Below the pieces are notes generated by a model, which saw nothing but the letters and a program-made list of their open reading frames with translations, was not told the DNA's origin and made no database searches. Source: Lachnospiraceae bacterium (GTDB taxonomy: Bacteria; Bacillota; Clostridia; Lachnospirales; Lachnospiraceae). From it: DNA of 64,000 nt. Below, in pieces: positions 53,313 to 61,829 of the stretch (position 1 is the first letter of the stretch; every line of letters begins with the position of its first letter). Both the position numbers and the translations under genes were made by a program. The stretch lies in assembly GCA_910575005.1 (NCBI GenBank), contig CAJTCL010000003.1:62001-126000 (forward strand). The letters run 5' to 3'.

Positions 53313-54620
53313 ATGGAAGAAAAAATTTTAGAAGAATGTGCTTTTTATTTCAGAAAAAATGACGGATATATGCGTATGTTTTTAGAACTAAGGGAGAAAT
53401 ATAGAAAATATGGAAAGCTTTCTGGGAAAATCTGCCTTAAAAATTTATCTGAAATAGAATGCAGGGCTTTGGGGGCAGTTTTTGGAAAAAGTTTGCTGCC
53501 AGGTGATTTTGTATTTTCTATTTCGGAACTGCGGACTGCATTAAATGAGACGAAGTACCATGACATTGAAGTAGAGAAGCTTGTAAATACATATTTTAAA
53601 GAAAGGATACAATCTAACAGTCAAAAGAAGGAAGAAAAAACACAGTTAGACAGGCTGTTTTGGGAAATACTGCTGAATGAGGCAGAAGGTCGGTTTGGCG
53701 CTTTTGCCAGGGAAGTTCTCTGGCTGAGAACAGTATGGGAGCAGAAAAAATATGGCTATCAGCTTATTATGCGGGAAAGAGGAAAATCAGAAAACTTGAT
53801 AAAAGAAGTTCTTATGCAAATATGCAAAGCCTTGGAGTATTTGGCAGATCGGAAAGAAAAAGAAAGAATCAGGTTGGCAGTACTGGGGGCAGAAATAACA
53901 AAAAATCCCCATTATTTTGACCGGCAGAACGCAGCGGGGCGTTTGCTAATCAGTGCTTTAAGTTTTATCTATAAAACAGAAGAACCAAAGGGGCAGGAGG
54001 ATGTTTTGTCATTGTATTATATGTCTGGGATTTATCCTGATGATATCTCCAGCTATACAACATGCTATGGCATACATTTTTATGAGAATAACAGCGAACA
54101 TAAGGCCTATTGGCATTTTATTGAAAAAGGCGAAAAATATGTTTTGACACTTTCCAATTTAAGCAGGCTGACAAGGGCAGAGAGTAGTAGAAAGAAAGTA
54201 TTCGTGATTGAAAATCAGATGGTTTTTTCACAAGTATGTGAAGAAATGGACGGGAAGGAATTTTCTATTATTTGTACCTCCGGCCAATTAAAAACAGCTT
54301 CGTTATTTTTGATTGATATGTTAATAAAATCAGGGTGTGAATTATACTACTGCGGCGATATTGATCCAGAAGGGATTGAGATAGCAAATAGAGTAATCGC
54401 GAGGAATCCAGAACGAATTTTTCTTTGGAGAATGACGGTGGAGGACTATTATCGTTCGATATCGAATGAAAAACTTACAGAGAAACGTTTGAACAAGTTA
54501 GATAAAGTTGTAAATATTCAATTGAGTGAGCTTATGGAAGTTTTGAAAAAAGAAAAGAGGGCGGGGTATCAAGAACATTTGATTGATTTGATGGTACAGG
54601 ATATCAAGGAAGCGAAATAG
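53313..54620 (+). CDS. jetD: Wadjet component JetD, DUF2399/Toprim nuclease (TIGR02679-like)
   Basis: A 435-residue protein with a C-terminal Toprim-like core: Glu300 in V-I-E-N-Q and the acidic pair Asp349/Asp351 in G-D-I-D-P-E-G, as in topoisomerase VI-like JetD nucleases. The N-terminal half is helical and DUF3323-like. It is the effector that cleaves plasmid DNA in the complex. ATG 53313 has AGGAG 7 bases upstream and is preferred to ATG 53280 inside jetC. A hairpin ends the operon. All key residues seem intact. Confidence 0.9.
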   Translation: MEEKILEECAFYFRKNDGYMRMFLELREKYRKYGKLSGKICLKNLSEIECRALGAVFGKSLLPGDFVFSISELRTALNETKYHDIEVEKLVNTYFKERIQSNSQKKEEKTQLDRLFWEILLNEAEGRFGAFAREVLWLRTVWEQKKYGYQLIMRERGKSENLIKEVLMQICKALEYLADRKEKERIRLAVLGAEITKNPHYFDRQNAAGRLLISALSFIYKTEEPKGQEDVLSLYYMSGIYPDDISSYTTCYGIHFYENNSEHKAYWHFIEKGEKYVLTLSNLSRLTRAESSRKKVFVIENQMVFSQVCEEMDGKEFSIICTSGQLKTASLFLIDMLIKSGCELYYCGDIDPEGIEIANRVIARNPERIFLWRMTVEDYYRSISNEKLTEKRLNKLDKVVNIQLSELMEVLKKEKRAGYQEHLIDLMVQDIKEAK

Positions 54621-54698
54621 TGTATAATGCTAGGATGGATGAAGTTAAGCAGGTTCTAGAAAGAAGTTTAAGCATGTAATAATTATGAAATAATTTGG

Positions 54699-54755
54699 AA
54701 GGGACTGTCACACTAATATAAATTGTAATTTATGTTAGTGCAATAGCCCCTTTTT
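54699..54755 (+). terminator. Hairpin terminator after jetD, also a dispersed repeat
   Basis: CACTAATATAAATT and AATTTATGTTAGTG form a 14-position stem with a 2-base loop, flanked by GGG/CCC pairing and ending in TTTTT. The left arm and outer ends match the element at 59471 closely. Confidence 0.75.
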
Positions 54756-54843
54756 GTCATAAAGTGTAAGAAATTAAATATTTACACAAAGTTTTTGTGA
54801 AAAATCTATAGTTTTTGGGGGTGAAAAAAACAAAATAACATTC

Positions 54844-54911
54844 TATAATAAACTATCTATAAAAATTAGGAAGGATTGAGAAATTTTACCAGTGAAGTTT
54901 CTGCAATCCTT
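54844..54911 (+). promoter_or_regulatory. Leader region of the SGNH gene: -10 box and 5' hairpin
   Basis: TATAAT at 54844-54849 has no good -35 partner. Just downstream, AAGGATTG-AGAAA pairs with TTTCT-G-CAATCCTT (one bulged G) at 54871-54911, forming a stable hairpin in the 5' leader 10 bases before the ribosome site. It could affect mRNA stability or translation. Confidence 0.4.
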
Positions 54912-54934
54912 CATTATAATGAAAGGAGTAGAAT

Positions 54935-57900
54935 GTGAAGAAAGTAATTAAGAATGGATGGAAGCGTGTATGTGCTGTAATTCTGGCGGCAGCAATGACA
55001 TTGACGATGCTTCCGGTGGATGTACAGGCAGAGGATGAGAAGAAAGAATTTTACAGAAATGGTTTTGAAGATGGGGAGTACCAAGGAATAATGGGACGCG
55101 GAGCAGAAATTGAAGTCTCTACTTCGGTACATCATGATGTAGGCAATAACAGTTTGGCAGTCAGCAAACGCAGTGCGACATGGCATGGTATTCAGCTGCC
55201 GCTTGCGAAATATGTAATATCTGGCAATACATATGATTTCAAAGTCTATGTAAAGCAGGATACTGGTTCGGCAGAGACCATCGACATGGGAATACAGTAT
55301 AAGGATGCCAGTGATTCCACTCAATATCCTTCGCTAGCAGGTTCTAGCTGTACGAGTGGTGAATGGACGGAACTGAGCGGTTCCTTTACTGTTCCAGAGA
55401 CTGCCAATGAGATTGCTTTGTTTCTTCAGTGTTCCACATCTGAAACGGCAGATTTCTATGTAGATGATTTGTCGATTTCCGGTATTCCTCAAGAAATCAA
55501 TGAATTTAAGCCAGATGCAGGAACTTATGATAAAATGGTCAAGCAAGGTGTTTTTTCTACTGGCAACAATGCACGCATAAAGGCAGTGCTTCAAAAGGCG
55601 CGAGAGGGAAAAGATGTATCATTAGCTTATATTGGAGGTTCCATCACGGAGGGCGGCGGTTATAAGCCCAATTCTGCATGCTATGCGGAAGTTTCTGCGA
55701 CTGCTTTTGCTAATAAATATGGCAAAGATGGGGGCGGGAATGTTCATTTTATCAATGCAGGCATGAGCGGCACATCATCAGATATTGGTATCATCCGCTA
55801 TGGCCGAGATGTGGTAGGCCGTCTGCCAGAGGGCAGCAGCCATCCAGATATTTTGTTTGTTGAGTTTGCAGTAAATGATTCTGGCTGTGAAACGAAGGGC
55901 GGCGCGTACGAAGGCTTAATTCGCCAGGCGTTGAAATCAGGTTCTGCAGTTGTTCTGGTGTTTTCTGTATTTAACAATCTAAACCGTGTAGAAGAGATGA
56001 ATTACCGCAAATATGGAACAAAATATGACCTGCCCATGATCAGCACGGCAGACGCCATCAAGGATGATTATCAGACGCCTGGTTTTTATGACTGGTTTTA
56101 CAACGATTCGCTTCATCCAAATGCAAATGGATATAAACTGATGGCGGACTGCATTCTTGAATTGATGGATCGTGTGGATAAAGAAGACACAGAGCCAGAC
56201 AATATAACAGATGTGGATTCGATTGAAGCTGTGACATCTTCTTCTTATGAAGAGATTAAGATGATTGATTCGACAACAACAGCGGACTCTGATCCAGCAA
56301 TCAGCGCTATCAGTGCGGGTGGATTCAGCAGCAAGGACAGCAATGTTCCGACATTTCAGTATCAGTATAATGGCAAAGATGGAGAACAGTGGTTTCCCAA
56401 TAACTGGATGTATCATGGAAATGGCACGAATGCTCCGCTGACAATTGAAGTTAATTGCCGGACATTTATGCTCTTATATAAAGAAACAAGCGAGAGTGCT
56501 TATGGTTCTGCAGATTTGTATGTGGATGGAGTGAAAAAATCCACATTGAGCTGCTACAACAAATCGGGCTGGAATAATGGTAAAGTGTGTATTGCTTTGC
56601 AGGAGGAAGAGTCCGCCAAGCACAAAATTGAATTGAAAATGGCAGCGGGAGATGAGGCGAAAAAGTTTACTCTGTATGCGATTGGCTATCAGACAGATTA
56701 TGTGGCGGTAGATCAGGCAGTAGAGAATGTGGTAACACTGATCAATGCGATTGGAGAAGTATTATATAATGATGACTGCAAGCAAAAAATTGATGCGGCA
56801 AGGGAAGCATACGACAAGCTGACAGATACACAAAAGGAGCTTGTGGATAATTATCAGACACTGACAGACGCGGAAACAAAATATAATGGCTATCAGACGG
56901 ATGATACGGAAGCCAAGAAAGTGGCAGAATTAATCAATGCTATAGGAGAAGTATCATATAATGATGATTGTAAGCAAAAAATTGATGCGGCAAGGGAAGC
57001 ATACGACAAGCTGACAGATGCACAGAAGGAGCTTGTGGATAATTATCAGACACTGACAGACGCGGAAACAAAATATAATGGCTATCAGACGGATGATACG
57101 GAAGCCAAGAAAGTGGCAGAATTAATCAATGCTATAGGAGAAGTATCATATAATGATGATTGTAAGCAAAAAATTGATGCGGCAAGGGAAGCATACGACA
57201 AGCTGACAGATGCACAGAAGGAGCTTGTGGATAATTATCAGACACTGACGGACGCGGAGGCAAAATATAAGAGTCTGGTACCTTCAGAAAAAAACAGCAT
57301 TACAGAGGCTGTCGTGAACAAGATTAAGGATCAGTACTATACAGGTAAAGCGAAGAAGCCATCTCTGACCATAACATACAAGGGCAGCAACTTAAAGGTC
57401 AATGAGGATTACACGGTAAATTACAAGAATAACACAAAGATCGGGACGGCGACCGTAAAGATCAAAGGAAAGGGAAATTATACAGGAGAAGTTTCTAAGA
57501 CATTCAAGATCACCGTCAAGAAGAATGCTGTTTACACTGTTGGAAGTTACAAGTATAAAATTACAAATGCTAAGACGAATGGAAAGGGTACAGTTGCCCT
57601 AAGCGGCGTCAAGAGCAAGAAGGGCAAGAGTATCAAAGTGGCTGACACTGTTGAGATCGGAGGCAAGAAGTTTCTTGTCACATCAATTGACAATAATGCA
57701 TATTTGGGATGCAGCCAAGCCACAAGCGCGACGATTGGAAAGAATGTCACTAAGATTGGCTCTAAGGCATTCTACAACTGCAAGAAGTTAAAAAAGATTA
57801 CTATTAAAAGCACAAAGTTGAAATCAGTGGGTGCGAAAGCATTTAAGGGCATTAACAAGAAGGCAACGATCAAAGTACCAAAGAGTAAGCTGAAAGCCTA

Positions 57901-57955
57901 TCAGAGATTGTTGAAGGGGAAAGGGCAGGTAGCCAGCGTTAAGATTAAGAAATAG
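54935..57955 (+). CDS. Secreted SGNH/GDSL hydrolase with repeats and C-terminal LRR module
   Basis: A 1006-residue predicted exported esterase. GTG start with AAAGGAG at good spacing. Signal peptide about 1-30; carbohydrate-binding-like domain (about 35-185); SGNH hydrolase (about 200-415) with Ser236 (G-G-S-I-T-E-G), Asn314 (A-V-N-D), Asp391 and His394 (D-S-L-H-P); a beta-sandwich (about 430-585); three 64-residue helical repeats; an Ig-like domain (about 795-865, Y-T-G-K-A-K-K-P-S); and an LRR_5 module ending V-P-K-S-K-L-K-A-Y. Likely deacetylates or de-esterifies glycans at the surface. It is monocistronic. Confidence 0.88.
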   Translation: MKKVIKNGWKRVCAVILAAAMTLTMLPVDVQAEDEKKEFYRNGFEDGEYQGIMGRGAEIEVSTSVHHDVGNNSLAVSKRSATWHGIQLPLAKYVISGNTYDFKVYVKQDTGSAETIDMGIQYKDASDSTQYPSLAGSSCTSGEWTELSGSFTVPETANEIALFLQCSTSETADFYVDDLSISGIPQEINEFKPDAGTYDKMVKQGVFSTGNNARIKAVLQKAREGKDVSLAYIGGSITEGGGYKPNSACYAEVSATAFANKYGKDGGGNVHFINAGMSGTSSDIGIIRYGRDVVGRLPEGSSHPDILFVEFAVNDSGCETKGGAYEGLIRQALKSGSAVVLVFSVFNNLNRVEEMNYRKYGTKYDLPMISTADAIKDDYQTPGFYDWFYNDSLHPNANGYKLMADCILELMDRVDKEDTEPDNITDVDSIEAVTSSSYEEIKMIDSTTTADSDPAISAISAGGFSSKDSNVPTFQYQYNGKDGEQWFPNNWMYHGNGTNAPLTIEVNCRTFMLLYKETSESAYGSADLYVDGVKKSTLSCYNKSGWNNGKVCIALQEEESAKHKIELKMAAGDEAKKFTLYAIGYQTDYVAVDQAVENVVTLINAIGEVLYNDDCKQKIDAAREAYDKLTDTQKELVDNYQTLTDAETKYNGYQTDDTEAKKVAELINAIGEVSYNDDCKQKIDAAREAYDKLTDAQKELVDNYQTLTDAETKYNGYQTDDTEAKKVAELINAIGEVSYNDDCKQKIDAAREAYDKLTDAQKELVDNYQTLTDAEAKYKSLVPSEKNSITEAVVNKIKDQYYTGKAKKPSLTITYKGSNLKVNEDYTVNYKNNTKIGTATVKIKGKGNYTGEVSKTFKITVKKNAVYTVGSYKYKITNAKTNGKGTVALSGVKSKKGKSIKVADTVEIGGKKFLVTSIDNNAYLGCSQATSATIGKNVTKIGSKAFYNCKKLKKITIKSTKLKSVGAKAFKGINKKATIKVPKSKLKAYQRLLKGKGQVASVKIKK
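56729..57271 (+). repeat. Three 192-bp in-frame tandem repeats
   Basis: Each unit codes for 64 residues with L-I-N-A-I-G-E-V, K-L-T-D-A-Q-K-E-L-V-D-N-Y and T-D-A-E. Units 2 and 3 are almost identical at the DNA level while unit 1 has diverged slightly, pointing to recent duplication or conversion. The predicted helical bundle probably spaces the enzyme from the cell. Confidence 0.9.
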
Positions 57956-58097
57956 AAGAATAGTAAAAAAATCTCACAAAACGAGATTTCCGGCCTGCGG
58001 CGGATTGCTTCAGCGATATGAATCCTTTTCATCGCAGTGCGATCTTTAGTGGAACGCTTTTTATCATAAATAAGATTGTTTGCGTGATCTACCATAT

Positions 58098-58155
58098 TAT
58101 CACTCAGAATGAAAAAAGTTATGTAAGAACTTTTTTCATTCTGAGTGATATTTTT
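58098..58155 (+). terminator. Very strong intrinsic terminator
   Basis: A perfect 23-bp stem (58098-58120 with 58128-58150) and 7-base loop, followed by TTTTTG. The surrounding 57956-58337 region has no convincing gene; it ends transcription of the SGNH gene and separates it from the DUF3783 gene. Confidence 0.85.
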
Positions 58156-58337
58156 GTTCTCTTACAGACAATCTTTGCAACTTTTTAAATATATATAATT
58201 ACAGTTGTTTGCAGATTTCTAGGAGCAGAACAAAGCCAATTATTTTGACAAGCTGTCCTGTTACTGGTATATTAAATCACATAGAAAAAGGTTATCATAT
58301 TGAGAAACAGTAATCTTTGGGACTAGAAGGAGGAATC

Positions 58338-58727
58338 ATGAGAGAGACAATATTGTTATTTCATTTTACAGAAAAAGACAGACGCAATAGATTAACGAGA
58401 GTATTGCTTCCCCTGCACATGAAAATTCGGGAAGTGGCACAAAAAGATTATCTGCAGCCAGTGGGCTATCTGGCGGGAAATAAAGAGATTTTACCTGTGG
58501 AGGAAGATTATACAGGGGAAGAGCTGGAGGGAGAGATGATCTTGATGGCGGGACTTTCCGGTTCACAGGTGGATGCCGTGTTAAAGGCTATTCGTAAATC
58601 TGGGATTGGTCCCATTCCCTATAAGGCGGTACTGACCCCTGCTAATCAGGAATGGGATGTTTTAAAGCTTTTTCAGGAAATTAGAGCCGAGCATGAACAG
58701 ATGAAAAAGCCCAATGATGTAGAATAA
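58338..58727 (+). CDS. DUF3783 domain protein
   Basis: A 129-residue small cytoplasmic protein. The family pattern is seen as M-A-G-L-S-G-S-Q-V-D-A-V-L, then P-Y-K-A-V-L-T-P-A-N-Q-E-W. Function unknown. ATG 58338 follows AGAAGGAGG ideally; an upstream in-frame TTG is unneeded. It is followed 79 bases later by the uracil-DNA glycosylase and may share its transcript. Confidence 0.8.
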   Translation: MRETILLFHFTEKDRRNRLTRVLLPLHMKIREVAQKDYLQPVGYLAGNKEILPVEEDYTGEELEGEMILMAGLSGSQVDAVLKAIRKSGIGPIPYKAVLTPANQEWDVLKLFQEIRAEHEQMKKPNDVE

Positions 58728-58806
58728 AAAATAAGTGTGCAAATGGGAATCAAACAGGTTCCCTTTCGTTTATAAATGGAAGATTGTGCACAAATGAGGA
58801 GATTAT

Positions 58807-59367
58807 ATGCAATATACATGGAATGACATTGAACAGCATGTTGCTGCTTGTAGCCATTGCCCGTTAAGTCGAACCAGACATCTACCAGTGATGGGGCGTG
58901 GAAATCATCAGGCTGATCTGATGCTGATTGCCGAAGCTCCTGGAGGGCAGGAAGATCAGCAGGGGATGCCATTTGTCGGGCGCTCTGGGGAGATTTTAGA
59001 TAATCTTTTGCGGGATTGTGGATTGGACAGAGCGGAGATTTATATTACCAATATTTTAAAATGTCATCCTCCTGGCAACCGTGACCCAAAAGAGGAGGAA
59101 AAAGAAGCATGTTTTCCATATCTGAAATATGAAACGTTTCTTCTAAAGCCCAAGATTATTGTCTGTCTTGGCCGTGTTGCTGCACAGCGTATTATTTCAC
59201 CAGATTTCAAAATTACCAAACAGCATGGTACCTGGACATATCGGAAAAACTGTGCGTTGACTGCTACCTATCATCCCTCAGCAATTCTTAGAGATCCTTC
59301 TAAATATGAGAGCGTGAGGGAGGATTTTTTCGAGATTGTGAAAAAACGTGCAGAGTATGGTGAATAG
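58807..59367 (+). CDS. Uracil-DNA glycosylase, family 4 (iron-sulfur)
   Basis: A 186-residue repair enzyme that removes uracil from DNA. Cys15, Cys18, Cys86 and Cys102 match the four ligands of the family-4 [4Fe-4S] cluster. Active-site motifs are E-A-P-G-G-Q-E-D near 43 and Y-H-P-S-A near the C-terminus. Length fits. ATG follows GAGGAGATTAT. No phage association is seen. Confidence 0.93.
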   Translation: MQYTWNDIEQHVAACSHCPLSRTRHLPVMGRGNHQADLMLIAEAPGGQEDQQGMPFVGRSGEILDNLLRDCGLDRAEIYITNILKCHPPGNRDPKEEEKEACFPYLKYETFLLKPKIIVCLGRVAAQRIISPDFKITKQHGTWTYRKNCALTATYHPSAILRDPSKYESVREDFFEIVKKRAEYGE

Positions 59368-59470
59368 TTACAATGATAAATAATAAAATGTGAGAACGAA
59401 AAAGATTTTCTCTTTATTTCCAATGTCCAATATGCTATGATAAATCATGTAGTTATTCTTTATTATAGCA

Positions 59471-59529
59471 AAGGGGCTGTCCCACTAACATAAATTATAA
59501 GTGAAAATATTACTGCGGCAGCCCCTTTC
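59471..59529. repeat. Hairpin element, second copy of a dispersed repeat
   Basis: AAGGGGCTG and CAGCCCCTT flank an interior AT-rich region. The first 26 bases match the element at 54699 at about 23 positions, and the right ends also agree. It lies between the glycosylase and the next secreted protein and may terminate the former. Confidence 0.6.
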
Positions 59530-59565
59530 CTGTAACTTAACTAATGTTAGAAAGGGATGAAGGAT

Positions 59566-61773
59566 ATGGTTAAGAAATTTTGGAAAAAGGCAAATTCACT
59601 TTTGTTGGCGGCCACTTTAACAGTGAGCTTGACACCGGCACAGATGGCGGCTGCAGTTGGGATGGATGACACAGCAGAATCTGCCATTACGCAGCAGGCG
59701 CAGGGAAGAGACAGTAATGTGGCTTTCTTAAGCTTAGAATCCATCACAGACAAGGAATATACTGTAATAGAAGGCAATACGCCTATTTTTCCAAAGAAAG
59801 TCAATGTAACAGGGGATGACGGAATTATGGCTCCTGTAACAATACAATGGGATGATTGGGACAAAAATTTAGCAGCCGGCGAACATAAGGTGACAGGAAC
59901 AGTAGGAAAAGATAAGATTACAGTGACAGTCCATGTACTGCCATGTGATGAAGCGGTGGCGGATGTAACGGCAACAGGCATGAGTGATAGTTCAACACAG
60001 CAAAAATTAGATGCTATCCATGCATTGAAAGGATATAAAGGTTTGTTTGTAGCGGAATATGATATTGTCCCCGAGGATGTAAAACCTACACATGACAGAG
60101 CAGTGATCTATCTTCCTGAAAAAGCGAATGATGGTTCTGCGTTGCATGCTGAAAATTGCTGGGATACTGGAGCCAGACTTCAATTTAAGTATAGCCGTAA
60201 TAATATAACCTATTTTCAGACCCAGATTGGCGATGGCCAGGTGGTAGACAATGCCAGGTATTTTCCAACAAATCAGGAATTGGACGAAGCGATAGATAAA
60301 GGTGAGAAAGTGGATGCCTTGTCCTTTGATGAAGTTAGTACTTACCATGTGCGCATTGTGATGGACACGGTTACTGACAAGACAAAAGGCAATTACAAGA
60401 TATATATCACAGATCCAGAAGGAATTGAACATGAGGTTACTCAGCCAGGTGGTAATGGATTCCGTATCTATCCCAAGGATGGTATTATCAAGAATTTTGC
60501 AGCGGTCCGCGGCAGCTATCAAATGAAAAACCACAAGATCAGTTGGATTTCTGGTTATGCCACAAAGAAAGTGGAGACATATCTGAAGGCGTCGGATACC
60601 GCAGATTATGTGAAAGAGAGCGAAGATGTTGTCACAAAAGAGCTTCCTGGTGCGATGACACAGCAGCCAGATACTGAGATTGTGAAAGACAATCAATCTT
60701 ATACTTTAGATACAGAAAAATCTGGCTGGTATAAGGGCGAGGAAAAAGTAACTTCTGTGACAGCACAGGAAGGCGAGACGGTTACTTATCGTGCATACTA
60801 TAAAGTAATTCCCCAGACGGAAGATGAAACATTGGCAGCAAAGAAAGAGATGGAAAACGCTGTCACAGCGGCGGAACAGAAAATTAAGGAAATCAACAAA
60901 GCGGATTATACACCAGCAAGCTGGAGTGCATTAGAGGAAGCTTTGAATGCATGTAAGACTTTGAATCCTGAGACGGCAACTAAGGATGATTATGTTGCCA
61001 AGAAGAAAGCATTAGAACGAGCAGTAGAAGGACTTACAAAGCTGGCAGATAAGAGCGCATTAAATCGAGCGATAGCAGATGCCAAAGCTAAGAAGGAAGC
61101 AGATTATAAGGCAGGCTTCAAGGAAATGAAGGAAAAACTGGCCGCTGCCGAGACCGTAGCGGCAAATCCAAATGCTACACAATTAGAGGTTAATTTAGTT
61201 AAGGAAGATTTGCTAGATGCAATAGGAAAATTAGTGAAAAAAGTAAAGGTGAAATCTGTCAAGGCGGCAGCTAAGAGTTATAAAATTGCAGCAGGTAAGA
61301 AGCTTGATTTGAAAAAGATATTTACCGTTTCACCGAAAAATGCAGATAACAAAAGACTGACGTATTCTCTCAGTAAGAAGGACAAAAATTATGCTTCCAT
61401 AAAATCAGGTGTAGTGACTGTCAAGAAAGCAGGCAAGACTGTGTCTGTGAAGGCGACCGCAGCAGACAAGAGTGGTAAGAGTGCAGCCATTAAGATTAAA
61501 ATTATGAAGCACGCTGTCACTAAGATTATCATTAAGAAGAAATCGCTTACGGTTAAGGCAGGCTGCAAAGTTACGCTGAAACCTGTCGTTAAGACAAGCG
61601 GCAAGAGCGCAAATAAGACGTTAGAATATACATCTTCCAACCAAAAGCTTGCCACGGTAAAGAAAGGTGTTGTCACCACTAAGAAAGGTAAGAAAGGAAA
61701 AGTGACCATTACAATTAAATCCACAGATGGCACGAATAAGAGCGTAAAGGTTAAAATCAATATCAAAAAGTAG
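59566..61773 (+). CDS. Secreted multidomain protein with FIVAR-like and BIG2 domains
   Basis: A 735-residue predicted exported protein. ATG 59566 is chosen because AAAGGG lies 9 bases upstream; ATG 59557 has no room for a site. Signal peptide about 1-30; Ig-like domain about 50-125; a beta-sandwich, possibly lectin-like, about 130-340; an Ig-like InlB-type repeat about 345-405; two helical FIVAR-like units about 415-555 (Y-T-P-A-S-W-S-A-L-E-E-A-L); two BIG2-like domains to the end (Y-T-S-S-N-Q-K-L-A-T-V). No catalytic motif is recognised. Probably a surface glycan-binding protein. The lysine-rich BIG2 tail resembles that of the protein ending at 9322. Confidence 0.8.
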   Translation: MVKKFWKKANSLLLAATLTVSLTPAQMAAAVGMDDTAESAITQQAQGRDSNVAFLSLESITDKEYTVIEGNTPIFPKKVNVTGDDGIMAPVTIQWDDWDKNLAAGEHKVTGTVGKDKITVTVHVLPCDEAVADVTATGMSDSSTQQKLDAIHALKGYKGLFVAEYDIVPEDVKPTHDRAVIYLPEKANDGSALHAENCWDTGARLQFKYSRNNITYFQTQIGDGQVVDNARYFPTNQELDEAIDKGEKVDALSFDEVSTYHVRIVMDTVTDKTKGNYKIYITDPEGIEHEVTQPGGNGFRIYPKDGIIKNFAAVRGSYQMKNHKISWISGYATKKVETYLKASDTADYVKESEDVVTKELPGAMTQQPDTEIVKDNQSYTLDTEKSGWYKGEEKVTSVTAQEGETVTYRAYYKVIPQTEDETLAAKKEMENAVTAAEQKIKEINKADYTPASWSALEEALNACKTLNPETATKDDYVAKKKALERAVEGLTKLADKSALNRAIADAKAKKEADYKAGFKEMKEKLAAAETVAANPNATQLEVNLVKEDLLDAIGKLVKKVKVKSVKAAAKSYKIAAGKKLDLKKIFTVSPKNADNKRLTYSLSKKDKNYASIKSGVVTVKKAGKTVSVKATAADKSGKSAAIKIKIMKHAVTKIIIKKKSLTVKAGCKVTLKPVVKTSGKSANKTLEYTSSNQKLATVKKGVVTTKKGKKGKVTITIKSTDGTNKSVKVKINIKK

Positions 61774-61829
61774 TCTTGTACAAATGACAGATAGATACCA
61801 GAAATCACTGGGATGAAAGGAGGAAGGAT

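Noticed and set aside
56729-57271. CRISPR-like repetition
   Set aside because: Units are 192 bases, contiguous and in frame with a protein; there are no spacers and no cas genes.
57901-58095. Minus-strand 64-codon frame (M-V-D-H-A-N-N-L-I-Y)
   Set aside because: It overlaps the end of the SGNH gene, has a poor ribosome site and no recognised family; at best a remnant.
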